Assembly (NCBI RefSeq): GCF_049310905.1
Contig: NZ_JBMEMN010000012.1
Location: forward strand, 3,719 to 67,718
Origin: Gudongella sp049310905
GTDB lineage: Bacteria > Bacillota > Clostridia > Tissierellales > Tissierellaceae
DNA length: 64,000 nucleotides
Direction: 5' to 3'
Shown: piece after piece, positions 35,167-43,464 of the stretch
Layout of the letters: each line of letters begins with the position of its first letter
Position numbering within the stretch: the first letter of the stretch is position 1
The notes under the pieces: generated by a model
Told to the model about the DNA's origin: nothing
What the model saw: only the letters and a program-made list of their open reading frames with translations
Database searches by the model: none
Program-made: the position numbers and the translations under genes

Positions 35167-36834
35167 CTACAGATTTTCTAGTTTTCTAAGCATTTTTTGA
35201 AGCTCTTTGTTTCCTCCTGCTACAGGTGTCCAATTGTATTGAACTACACTCAAATTCTGCTCGTATAAAGTATTGGCAAAACTCTCCAGGCCAATGTTTA
35301 CCACTCTTAGTTCACTGTCAAACAAACCTGATTGGCTTTTCTCAACAGTCCTTCTTTCATTGATGTATTCCATGGCTTCCAGTCCTAGCTTTGCGACTTG
35401 AGCATTAGTATCCAAAACGACTACTCCTGATTTTTCAAGCTCTTTTACCTGCTTTGAATAAATCTGGATATCCTCTTCTGTCCCACAAACTGAAGCTATA
35501 AAAACAATATCCTGATTCCTTGAACGTTTGTACTCAAGAACGTCCTTGATATGCGGTCCCAAAGCTCCTGCCATATCTGTGCTTGAACCATGGCCAATAA
35601 CATTGTCAAATAATACTATTGCAACCGACTCATCATCCTTAAGCTTCTTGATTGCTTCGATTCTTGTGCTCGGGTCTATCATTGGATGAGGTCTCCCTTT
35701 AGTATACTGGTCATCACCATAGTCTATTATTTTATTCCCTTCACTTGAAATATATTTTGCCAAAATTTCCTTAGCCTCACCAGCCAGAGTACCTCCTCCG
35801 TAATATCCATGGATTCTATTCTGCTTGGGATTTAGTCTTAAAGTATCAAGTCGATCCTTTATGACCATAAAGGTTTCTTTGTTTACTCTTTTGCTTCTGG
35901 ACAGGTAAAACGCCAGATTTGCAGCATCCTCCAGTGTTGATACATAGTGAATGTTTTCATCCTGGCTTAAGCTTTTTTCTCCCAAAAATACTGCAACGGT
36001 TGTTTTATTGATTTGTTTTAACTTCTCCACAATTTTGTCTCTTACATCACGTGCAGGAGGTTTCGATACAAACACAATTACTTCTGTGTCAATGTCCTCC
36101 TTCAGGAAGTTCAATGCTATTTCAGCAGATATTCCACCTATTTCCTCTGAGAGATCCCTTCCTCCCAATCCTATGGCGTGTGACACTCCTTCTCCCAATC
36201 TACCTATGATGCTTGTAATTTCCTGGATACCGGTCCCTGAAGCTCCAACAACACCTATGCTTCCTCTGCTGACTACATTGGCGAAAGCCAACGGCACCCC
36301 CAGTATAATACCGGTTCCACAGTCTGGTCCCATTACAATCAAGCCTTTTTCTCTTGCAATTTCCTTGAGTTTCTTTTCTTCCTCATAGTTAACATTGTCA
36401 CTAAATACAAATAAGTTCATGCCATTTTCAAGGAGTCTCTTTCCCTCTTCGTAAACGTATTCTCCTGGAATTGAAATAATCGCTAAATTCGGGTTCTCAA
36501 TTTTGTTGAGCGCTCCCTTTAAACTTTTTGCTTTTCTAAGCTTGCTTTCACTTGAACTAGATGAAAGGTCTGATATGAATGCATCCAACTCTTCGCTAAT
36601 TGTCGACAGCTTTTCAGAAGAATCTGTATCGACAGAAATACAAATATCATTTGGATTAGCTGTTTCAAATTCACTGCAGTACATTCCGGTATTTCTGAAT
36701 ATATCTTTATTTGCGGGTGTTCCCATCATTATCGAAACCTTCCGCACACCTTCCTTTTCAGTAAGTCTTGTGCTCAATAGCATTAAATTGACAGAGTCCT
36801 GATATGTATTTTTTTTGACCAGTCCCAGAATCAT
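35167..36834 (-). CDS. fdrA: FdrA family protein, oxamate carbamoyltransferase component
   Basis: A 555-aa protein, the same length as E. coli FdrA. It has the succinyl-CoA synthetase alpha-like organisation: a CoA-binding-like N-terminal domain with VMGPDCGTGII and GVVGASGTGIQE, then a ligase-like C-terminal half with IGHGSSTDMAGALG. It heads the fdrA-allG-allH-arcC transcript, preceded by AAAGGAG. Older annotations call it acyl-CoA synthetase FdrA; with DUF1116 and DUF2877 next to it the oxamate carbamoyltransferase role is much better supported. Confidence 0.92.
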   Translation of the reverse strand: MILGLVKKNTYQDSVNLMLLSTRLTEKEGVRKVSIMMGTPANKDIFRNTGMYCSEFETANPNDICISVDTDSSEKLSTISEELDAFISDLSSSSSESKLRKAKSLKGALNKIENPNLAIISIPGEYVYEEGKRLLENGMNLFVFSDNVNYEEEKKLKEIAREKGLIVMGPDCGTGIILGVPLAFANVVSRGSIGVVGASGTGIQEITSIIGRLGEGVSHAIGLGGRDLSEEIGGISAEIALNFLKEDIDTEVIVFVSKPPARDVRDKIVEKLKQINKTTVAVFLGEKSLSQDENIHYVSTLEDAANLAFYLSRSKRVNKETFMVIKDRLDTLRLNPKQNRIHGYYGGGTLAGEAKEILAKYISSEGNKIIDYGDDQYTKGRPHPMIDPSTRIEAIKKLKDDESVAIVLFDNVIGHGSSTDMAGALGPHIKDVLEYKRSRNQDIVFIASVCGTEEDIQIYSKQVKELEKSGVVVLDTNAQVAKLGLEAMEYINERRTVEKSQSGLFDSELRVVNIGLESFANTLYEQNLSVVQYNWTPVAGGNKELQKMLRKLENL

Positions 36835-37107
36835 TATCTCACTCCTTTTTTTACTTTCATCACATCATGGCAAGTTGCCAATCGACGGATATTTCTCGAT
36901 TCATAACTTATTGTAAATTTTATCACTAAATATTGAATGAGACCTTAGCATAATATGATAAGGTTATGCCGTTTTTTTTCTTTCTTTGGATAGTTTGTAT
37001 GTCCTTATGGGATAATTTATAAGAAGTGTATTAGCAAAAATATGCATTGTATACTGTAGATATCCATAATAAGATGGGTATAATAATCGAATGTGAGGTG
37101 TATACAT
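36835..37107. promoter_or_regulatory. Divergent control region between fdrA and the LctP permease gene
   Basis: This region has no gene. Near fdrA a perfect 13-bp palindrome, TGGCAAGTTGCCA, lies at 36868-36880 and may be an operator. Nearer the permease a TATAAT sits at 37079-37084 with a weak -35. AT-rich with T-tracts in the middle. Promoters are assumed rather than demonstrated. Confidence 0.45.
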
Positions 37108-38706
37108 ATGAATATACAATTTAATGTCTTCTTTTGGTTTGTTTCAGCTATGCCTATTTTTGTACTTGTCTTTCTTATGATGGTCCTCAAGTGGTCTGCC
37201 ATTAAGGCAGCTCCCCTTTCACTTTTGATAACCCTGATAACTTCATTTATAGTTTTCAAGGCTACCCCTGAACTTATATTGGTAGAATCAGGAAAAGCCC
37301 TTTGGAGTGCTATCAGTATAATTTCAGTTGTAATCACTGCAATACTTCTTTATGAAACCAGCAAGGAAGCTAGAGCTTTTGAAGTGCTTAACAGAGCATT
37401 CAACTCTGCAGCTCCAAATGAATTGATAAGGATATTGCTTATTGGTGTTGTTTTTTCAAGCTTTCTACAAGGGGTGACTGGGTTTGGGGTCCCCATCCTG
37501 GTAACAGCCCCCTTATTGATCGGTATTGGGGTTAAACCCATATGGGCGGTTGTAATTCCTTTAATCGGTCATTGCTGGGCAGGTACATTTGGTACTCTGG
37601 CACTGGCATGGCATGCCCTTATACTGCAGACTGATATTGCCTCAACCGCTACTGCTGCATTTTACACCTCAATTTTGCTTGCCATACTTAACCTTTCAGC
37701 TGGTTTTATCATTGCCTGCTTTTATGGGGGTAACAAGGCAATAAAAAAGGGCTTTGCTGCAATATTTCTTGTATCTATCACCCAAGGCTTTGGACAGATT
37801 GTAATTACTCAAATCAACCCTGACCTGGGAGTTTTCATTCCAAGTGTATTGTCTGCAGGAGTACTTTTAATTACTTCAAGACTTCCAATTTATAGAGAAT
37901 ATTGGTCTATCGAGAACAGTCGTGTTATGTACAGAGAGTCCAAAAACTTAAAATCAAACTCAGCCAATGGAATGAATATACCTCAGGCATTTTTCCCATA
38001 CATTGTAATGACTCTCCTAACAATTATTGTTCTTTTGGTTGCTCCTCTAAACCAATTGATGGGATCCATAAGCTATGGACCTTACTTCCCTTCAACAATG
38101 TCCGGGCTTGGCGCTTATAATCCAGAAATTCAAGTATATGCATCGATAAAGCCCTTTACACATGCGTCTTTTTTCCTTTCATTGTCTGCTATTATGGGAT
38201 ACTTCTTTTATATTCAAAAAGGGTTTATTAGAAAAAAAAGCATGCAGTTGATATTATCCAGAACGATAAGAAAAGCTCTTCCTTCGAGCATTGCAGTATT
38301 GTCACTTATAGGGATTTCAAGAATTATGACAGGTACTGGACAGACGGATATCCTTGCCTATGGTGTTTCATCTTTATTTGGTGAATATTATTCTGGTGTG
38401 AGTCCCTTTATAGGTCTTGTAGGAGCGTTTATTACAAGCAGCAATATGTCATCAAACATTCTCTTTGGAAGTTTCCAATACTCATTGTCAAATATACTCA
38501 ATGTTGAAAGCTATCTTCTTCTTGGTGCACAGACTGCCGGTGGTAGTATTGGCACATCAATAGCCCCCAGCAATATCGTGCTTGGAGCCACTACTGCTGG
38601 AATACTTGGTAAGGAAGGTGAGATTCTCAGAATAATCCTTCCCTTTGTTTTGGTAATAACCTCCTTGTTTGGAATAATCACCTTGCTCTTAACAATGTTG
38701 TCATAA
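37108..38706 (+). CDS. LctP (L-lactate permease) family transporter
   Basis: A 532-aa multi-pass membrane protein with about 12-13 hydrophobic segments, of the LctP family (FFWFVSAMPIFVLVFLMMVLKWSA at the start, FLQGVTGFGVPILVTAPLLIGIG, then SSNMSSNILFG and QTAGGSIGTSIAPSN). LctP members carry lactate, glycolate and related 2-hydroxy or 2-oxo acids. The ATG at 37108 is preferred to a GTG five codons earlier, with GAGGTG upstream. It is divergent from fdrA. Because oxamate, the end product expected here, is an isostere of pyruvate/lactate, export of oxamate is a testable guess; another organic acid is as possible. Confidence 0.85.
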   Translation: MNIQFNVFFWFVSAMPIFVLVFLMMVLKWSAIKAAPLSLLITLITSFIVFKATPELILVESGKALWSAISIISVVITAILLYETSKEARAFEVLNRAFNSAAPNELIRILLIGVVFSSFLQGVTGFGVPILVTAPLLIGIGVKPIWAVVIPLIGHCWAGTFGTLALAWHALILQTDIASTATAAFYTSILLAILNLSAGFIIACFYGGNKAIKKGFAAIFLVSITQGFGQIVITQINPDLGVFIPSVLSAGVLLITSRLPIYREYWSIENSRVMYRESKNLKSNSANGMNIPQAFFPYIVMTLLTIIVLLVAPLNQLMGSISYGPYFPSTMSGLGAYNPEIQVYASIKPFTHASFFLSLSAIMGYFFYIQKGFIRKKSMQLILSRTIRKALPSSIAVLSLIGISRIMTGTGQTDILAYGVSSLFGEYYSGVSPFIGLVGAFITSSNMSSNILFGSFQYSLSNILNVESYLLLGAQTAGGSIGTSIAPSNIVLGATTAGILGKEGEILRIILPFVLVITSLFGIITLLLTMLS

Positions 38707-38722
38707 TATAAGGCATAAAAAA

Positions 38723-38748
38723 GGAAGTGTGGAGTATTCCACGCTTCC
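38723..38748. terminator. Bidirectional terminator between the permease and the M23 hydrolase
   Basis: An 11-bp stem (38723-38733 with 38738-38748) with a GTAT loop lies between convergent genes. On the minus strand it is followed by CCTTTTTTATG, the better T-run; on the plus strand the run is short. Confidence 0.7.
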
Positions 38749-38758
38749 TGTTAGTTTG

Positions 38759-40432
38759 CTAATATATAAACCTGCTTGGATTTTGATGAGCTCCGTTTGC
38801 AAGAACCTCAAAGTGTAGATGAGGGCCTGTAGATCTTCCGGTATTTCCCATTTCAGCAATATGCTGTCCTCTGTATACTCTTTCTCCTGATCTAACAAGC
38901 AACTTGCTTGCATGTGCATATCTTGTTACGTATCCATTTTCATGGTTGATTTCAATCATATATCCATAGCTTCCCTTATAACCTGCAAAGGTTACTCTTC
39001 CACCGTCAGAAGCATAAATGTTTGTACCAGTTCTATTTGCAAGGTCAATACCCCTATGCATACTGCCACCTCTCATACCATATGGTGATGAAAGTCTACC
39101 ACTGGTTGGGACCATAAATGATCCTGTGGCTGCTGTCTTTGGAAGTTCCTTAGTTCCTTGAACAACAACTTCGGTTACAGGTTCCACTATTGTTTTCGTA
39201 GTTATTATTTCCTTGTCTTCAACAATACCATTTAATTTGGTTATGTTGGCGACAATTTCAGATGTTCCTTTTACACCTTTTGTTGTAATATTCTTCTTGT
39301 TCTTGTACATTGAATCGTCATATATGACTTGTGTTTCAAAGTTTGTTTCTTCAGTATACTGTACCTGCTCTACTGTCTTTACTGTAAGAAGAGGTGTCGG
39401 TACAAAAAGATTTACCTCATCTCCTGGTTTAAGCCTCTGTGAATCCTGGTCTGGATTTGCACTTAATAATTCTTCAACAGTAGTGTCATACATTTTTGCA
39501 ATAATCCAATAGCTTTCCCCCACCTCAACAATGTGGGTCCTCATTTCTTCTTTTCCTTTTCTAATCCTGGCAATAGTTTCATCAGGATCATCCAGCTTGC
39601 TGTAGCTGGTTTCTATTTTTACTACTTCAATTTCCTCTGTAAAATCAACTTCCTTTATATCAGCGTTATTATCAATAACTGGTACATCTACCTGAGCTAC
39701 CTCTTCTCGTGCTCCAGTATCTGTTGTAAGGTTTATAACATCTCCTGCTTGCAATCTGGAAGGATTAACTCCCGGATTAGCTTCTTCCAATGCGCTTGAT
39801 GTCAAGTTATACTGTCTTGCAATTGTCCAGTAATTATCTCCCTCTTGGACTGTGTGTGTTTTAGGAGCCGTTATTCCAACTACCTCAGAGTCTAAATCCT
39901 CTTCTTCACCAACAACTTGCGGCAGAAATGATGATTTAACAGAGTCCAGAATATACTCCACATCCTGACCTGACTTGAAAACTCCAAAGCTTTCTCCGTC
40001 TACAATCAGTTCAAATCCAGCAACACTTACATTTATATGATTTTCTATATTTGACTTAATATCTTTTGCACTTGTTAAAGCTTCATCTTTGGCATTGGTT
40101 TCCTCGAATTTAAGCTCCTTATCAAGTACTACACCCATGTCATATGTACTCTTAAGACTTTCTTCAAGATCCTTGTAGATCTGGAGTGCTTCATCCTCAG
40201 TTCTTACCACTCCTATATACTCATCTCCCAAGTATACATCAACTGCCTTGGTCCTTGTATCGTTGACAGAGTAGCTAACAAAGCTTATCCCTATGACAGC
40301 CACAACTGTAATAGCTGCTAAAAATCTTCTAAATCTGTCATTATTTAATTTCCATTTCTTACTATTCCCTTTTATGTCAATTTTGATGTTTTTATTTATA
40401 AAGTCAAGTATTGAGGAATCAAGCTTCATCAA
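38759..40432 (-). CDS. Cell-wall M23 endopeptidase with LysM and G5 domains
   Basis: A 557-aa exported protein. After an N-terminal cytoplasmic stretch and a membrane segment (about residues 36-54) comes a region with VYLGDEYIGVV-type repeats, then two LysM domains (THTVQEGDNYWTIARQYNLT and THIVEVGESYWIIAKMYDTT), a G5-like segment (residues about 350-420) and a C-terminal zinc peptidase M23 domain. The zinc ligands are His/Asp in HRGIDLA and His in GPHLHFEV. Such enzymes cut peptidoglycan cross-bridges or stems. Upstream there is a consensus WalR site, which fits control by the walRK system in the same window. Confidence 0.92.
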   Translation of the reverse strand: MMKLDSSILDFINKNIKIDIKGNSKKWKLNNDRFRRFLAAITVVAVIGISFVSYSVNDTRTKAVDVYLGDEYIGVVRTEDEALQIYKDLEESLKSTYDMGVVLDKELKFEETNAKDEALTSAKDIKSNIENHINVSVAGFELIVDGESFGVFKSGQDVEYILDSVKSSFLPQVVGEEEDLDSEVVGITAPKTHTVQEGDNYWTIARQYNLTSSALEEANPGVNPSRLQAGDVINLTTDTGAREEVAQVDVPVIDNNADIKEVDFTEEIEVVKIETSYSKLDDPDETIARIRKGKEEMRTHIVEVGESYWIIAKMYDTTVEELLSANPDQDSQRLKPGDEVNLFVPTPLLTVKTVEQVQYTEETNFETQVIYDDSMYKNKKNITTKGVKGTSEIVANITKLNGIVEDKEIITTKTIVEPVTEVVVQGTKELPKTAATGSFMVPTSGRLSSPYGMRGGSMHRGIDLANRTGTNIYASDGGRVTFAGYKGSYGYMIEINHENGYVTRYAHASKLLVRSGERVYRGQHIAEMGNTGRSTGPHLHFEVLANGAHQNPSRFIY

Positions 40433-40498
40433 TGAATCGCCTCCAAGCTGAGCCCATTAAGCAGGCTTTAATATGTGGTCTAAGTTAATTGAAAGTTT

Positions 40499-40515
40499 TG
40501 TAACCGTTTTGTAAC
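40499..40515 (+). promoter_or_regulatory. WalR (YycF) binding site consensus
   Basis: TGTAAC at 40499-40504 and again at 40510-40515, separated by five bases, is an exact match to the published WalR consensus TGTWAH-N5-TGTWAH. It lies upstream of the M23 wall hydrolase gene, a classic class of WalR target. It sits just downstream of one predicted start and about 25 bp upstream of a possible second -10 (TATTAA near 40468-40473), compatible with activation from the -35 region. Confidence 0.75.
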
Positions 40516-40527
40516 ATTAACAAGAAC

Positions 40528-40556
40528 ATTATACCAACCAGGGTATATAAAATCAA
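40528..40556 (-). promoter_or_regulatory. Sigma-A promoter of the M23 hydrolase gene
   Basis: -35 TTGATT (40551-40556) and -10 TATAAT (40528-40533) on the minus strand with 17-bp spacing. Confidence 0.65.
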
Positions 40557-40705
40557 CTATGATTGACCATCTCACTGTAACAAGATACTAAAATTGTTTT
40601 CCCATAACAATTTCCCTTAGAGCTGTAATAGTCAGTGGTCTGTACGTGTCAAAATATGTAAGTTCCTTTCAGGGTAATTTGTTAAGAAAACTTAACAATA
40701 TTTCT

Positions 40706-41584
40706 CTAAGTAATTACGCTTAATTTCTTATTGGACAGGGTAAATTCTACAACTTCATCTTCAATAACAAATAATTCACCATCAATATTCAGAAGTTGCC
40801 TGTAGTCTAGGGTGACCTTAACATTTCGTCCCCTAAAAAACTCAACGTGTTTTTTATACTTTATATGTTCACCTTTGAAAATGGAAGGAAAGAGAAATAA
40901 AATCTTTAGATTGCTTATATCCTTCACCACACAAACATCCAGCATATCGTCATATATGCTGGCCATTGGGAGTATTTTCATACCTCCTCCGTATGATTGT
41001 CCATTGCCAACAGCAACCAGTGTAGCCTTTCTTTTGATTGTCATACCATCAATTTCTATTGATACTTCTCTGCTCCGGTATGTTAACAGACCTGCTAGAA
41101 CTCCCAATACATATGCTGTTTTTCCCTTTACAACTCTCTTAATCTTGTCGGTTTCACTTACAACCCAGGCATCGAATCCAACGCTTGCAATATTGAAGAA
41201 GTAGTCACCTCTGACCTTTCCTAGATCTATACTTGCAACTTTACCGTTTAAAACCCTTTGAATGGCTCTGTTCCTATCCATGTCAAGTTTAAGAGCCTGG
41301 GCCATATCATTGCCGGTTCCAGATGGAATGATACCAAGTATGCCAGAACCTCTTTCAAGGATTCCCTTGGCAACTTCATTCGTAGTACCATCCCCTCCAA
41401 CTGAAACACATATGTTGTAATCAGGGTTTTCTGTAACAATTAGCGTCGCTTCCTTTGGCCGCGTTGTTACTACAAGTTTATATTCCCGGTTTGAACTTGA
41501 CATATAGTCTTCAATAAATTGAATATATGTCTTTGTCTTTCCACTTCCGGCCGTGGGATTCACTATAAATAGATATTTATCCAT
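40706..41584 (-). CDS. Diacylglycerol kinase-family lipid kinase (YegS/DgkB-like)
   Basis: A 292-aa cytoplasmic lipid kinase. The opening IVNPTAGSGKT and the nucleotide signature VGGDGTTNEVAKG with PSGTGNDMAQAL identify the DAGK catalytic domain; a beta-rich C-terminal domain follows. Family members phosphorylate diacylglycerol, phosphatidylglycerol or sphingosine-like lipids. The three leftward genes at 40706-43268 form a compact unit, with the DUF4446 start only 13 bp upstream. Confidence 0.9.
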   Translation of the reverse strand: MDKYLFIVNPTAGSGKTKTYIQFIEDYMSSSNREYKLVVTTRPKEATLIVTENPDYNICVSVGGDGTTNEVAKGILERGSGILGIIPSGTGNDMAQALKLDMDRNRAIQRVLNGKVASIDLGKVRGDYFFNIASVGFDAWVVSETDKIKRVVKGKTAYVLGVLAGLLTYRSREVSIEIDGMTIKRKATLVAVGNGQSYGGGMKILPMASIYDDMLDVCVVKDISNLKILFLFPSIFKGEHIKYKKHVEFFRGRNVKVTLDYRQLLNIDGELFVIEDEVVEFTLSNKKLSVIT

Positions 41585-41596
41585 AAATTTCTCCTG

Positions 41597-42115
41597 TTAC
41601 AGTATTTTTTCAGAGCTCTCACCCATAAGAGCTCTGTTAATTGCTGTCATCTCCTCAGGTGACAATGGTACATTGCAGTTTGCATTCTGAATGGGCTTAC
41701 CAAACATGACTGCCTGTTCCCTCCCGTAGATACTTGTTAAGACAAAACCGTTGTTGTAAGCATCCATAAGGGCTATTGAAAAACTCAATTCACTGCCCGT
41801 ATCTGCAAATGCATTATATCTGACAAACCCCATCTTTTGAATAGTAAACGTTACCTTGGTCTCAATTGTTTCAATGTTGTCTTCAATAAGATTTATATCT
41901 CTGTTAATGCTACTTAGCTCAGAATTAATCCTAATGAAAAGATCCTCAATATTGGCACCGGAGAGTCCTCTGGTCAAGGAATCATATCTTTCCTTGTGCT
42001 TTCTGTACTCTCTTATCTGAGCTATGTACAAAATGAGAACCACTAAAAACGCAACCGATAAAGCAATTATAAAATATGTTGAATTTAAGTCTATAAAATC
42101 CAGAAGCTGTACCAT
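41597..42115 (-). CDS. DUF4446 family membrane protein
   Basis: A 172-aa protein with one membrane segment (about residues 11-33), a coiled-coil region (about residues 45-85) and the DUF4446 core VRYNAFADTGSELSFSIALMDAYNNGFVLTSIYGR. A longer frame extends upstream through the aminotransferase gene, but GGAGTGATCGG marks the ATG at 42113-42115. DUF4446 proteins are typical of Clostridia and often lie near parB. Function unknown. Confidence 0.88.
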   Translation of the reverse strand: MVQLLDFIDLNSTYFIIALSVAFLVVLILYIAQIREYRKHKERYDSLTRGLSGANIEDLFIRINSELSSINRDINLIEDNIETIETKVTFTIQKMGFVRYNAFADTGSELSFSIALMDAYNNGFVLTSIYGREQAVMFGKPIQNANCNVPLSPEEMTAINRALMGESSEKIL

Positions 42116-42125
42116 CCGATCACTC

Positions 42126-43268
42126 CTATATCTCTTTTGAGATTCTATGCAATGCCTTGATTGCATATTCCAGTTCCTCTTGTTTGTTAAAAGGACCAAA
42201 ACTGAATCTAACAACCCCTTGCTCCATAGTCCCAATGGTCTCATGAGCCAAAGGCGCACAGTGAAGTCCTGGTCTAACGTATATCCCAAACTCTTCATTA
42301 AGGACATATGATACCTCTGAAGAATCAAGGTCCCTTATGTTCAAAGCTACAACAGCTCCCTGCAGTGATGCATTGCATGGTCCGTAAACCCTTATTCCAT
42401 CAATTTTGGATATTTCTTCCAAAAAGTAAGTCGTAAGTTTTTCTTCATGGCTTCTAATATTCTCAATCCCTCTTTTCAATATATACTGGATACCTCTACC
42501 CAATCCAATTATACCTGGGGAATTTGGAGTGCCGCTTTCAAACTTGTCAGGCATCTCATCTGGCTGCTGTAACGAATAGGATGCACTTCCCGTACCTCCC
42601 TGTATAAACTGTTCTACCTGAAGACCTTCTCTTATATACAACCCTCCTGTGCCTTGGGGACCCAACAAGCCCTTGTGCCCTGGAAAAGCCAGCATATGGA
42701 CTCCAAGCTCATCCACATCAATATCATACACACCTGCCGACTGAGCAGCATCAAGCAGATAGGTAATTCCATGCTCTTTTGCAACCCTACCGATTTCTTT
42801 TACAGGCATAATTGTACCAGTCAGATTCGACACATGAGTTGTGACAATAAGTTTTGTGTTGTGTTTGATTGCCTTTTTTAACTTCTCAGGATCTATTTGG
42901 CCATCGCTATCTGCCCTTACGATTGTGTTTTCAACACCAATTGACTCTAGGTGCTTAATTGGTCTAAGAACTGAGTTATGCTCCATTGATGTGGTTAAAA
43001 CGTGATCGCCTGGCTTTAGGTAGCCCTTGATTGCAATATTGAGACTTTCTGTACAATTATGAGTAAATATTATGTTCATGGGGTTCTCTACTGAAAACAA
43101 ATTCGCGATTAGGTCCCTTGTCCCATATATCCCTCTTGAAGCCTTAAGTGCAAGGTCATGACCTGATCTTCCAGGGTTTGCACCATACTCTGTCATAGCT
43201 TTATATATCTCATCATAGACTTCCTGTGGTTTTGGAAAAGTAGTTGCTGCATTATCTAAATAGTACAT
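42126..43268 (-). CDS. Cysteine desulfurase-family aminotransferase (class V, PLP)
   Basis: A 380-aa PLP enzyme: start MYYLDNAATTFPKPQEV, PLP site lysine in FPGHKGLLGPQGTG, PLP-binding Asp/Gln in YLLDAAQSAG, and a Cys in VRPGLHCAPLAH, the position of the nucleophilic Cys of SufS-like enzymes. The tail is shorter than in IscS. Members can be desulfurases that feed thiolation of tRNA or Fe-S synthesis; a selenocysteine lyase or other function cannot be excluded. The DUF4446 gene follows after 10 bp. Confidence 0.88.
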   Translation of the reverse strand: MYYLDNAATTFPKPQEVYDEIYKAMTEYGANPGRSGHDLALKASRGIYGTRDLIANLFSVENPMNIIFTHNCTESLNIAIKGYLKPGDHVLTTSMEHNSVLRPIKHLESIGVENTIVRADSDGQIDPEKLKKAIKHNTKLIVTTHVSNLTGTIMPVKEIGRVAKEHGITYLLDAAQSAGVYDIDVDELGVHMLAFPGHKGLLGPQGTGGLYIREGLQVEQFIQGGTGSASYSLQQPDEMPDKFESGTPNSPGIIGLGRGIQYILKRGIENIRSHEEKLTTYFLEEISKIDGIRVYGPCNASLQGAVVALNIRDLDSSEVSYVLNEEFGIYVRPGLHCAPLAHETIGTMEQGVVRFSFGPFNKQEELEYAIKALHRISKEI

Positions 43269-43402
43269 ATGTTCACCTCTAGGTATTTCATTTTCTCTCT
43301 TACCTGCTTATTTTATCACTTTAAAACTCTCCTTACAATCTATTAATGGCTAACTGTAAATTAACTGGATTTTTGTCAATTCTTATCTACATACAAAGTA
43401 TT

Positions 43403-43434
43403 AAAAAAGGGCGAAGAAATTTACTTCTTCACCC
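43403..43434 (-). terminator. Rho-independent terminator of the cyclodeaminase gene
   Basis: GGG-x-GAAGAA (43409-43418) pairs with TTCTTC-x-CCC (43425-43434), about 10 bp with a 6-nt loop, followed on the minus strand by CCTTTTTTAA. Confidence 0.75.
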
Positions 43435-43464
43435 TTCAAATTGATCTTTTTTGCGATTGATTTT

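Larger units (their letters stand above)
40433..40705. other. Control region of the M23 hydrolase and 3' side of the lipid kinase gene
   Basis: No gene is seen. Next to the hydrolase gene lie its promoter (40528-40556) and the WalR box (40499-40515). Farther right, hairpins at 40591-40613 and 40679-40698 (TTGTTAAG-4 nt-CTTAACAA) follow the lipid kinase gene; neither has a long T-run, so they are weak terminator candidates. Confidence 0.5.

Noticed and set aside
40679..40698. TTGTTAAG-AAAA-CTTAACAA as a clear terminator of the lipid kinase gene
   Set aside because: The stem is perfect but no T-run follows on the minus strand, so it is only mentioned as weak.
41597..42328. A long frame giving DUF4446 an extra 71 N-terminal residues
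   Set aside because: The extra part lies inside the cysteine desulfurase-like gene, is not family-like, and a GGAGTG site marks a start at 42115.
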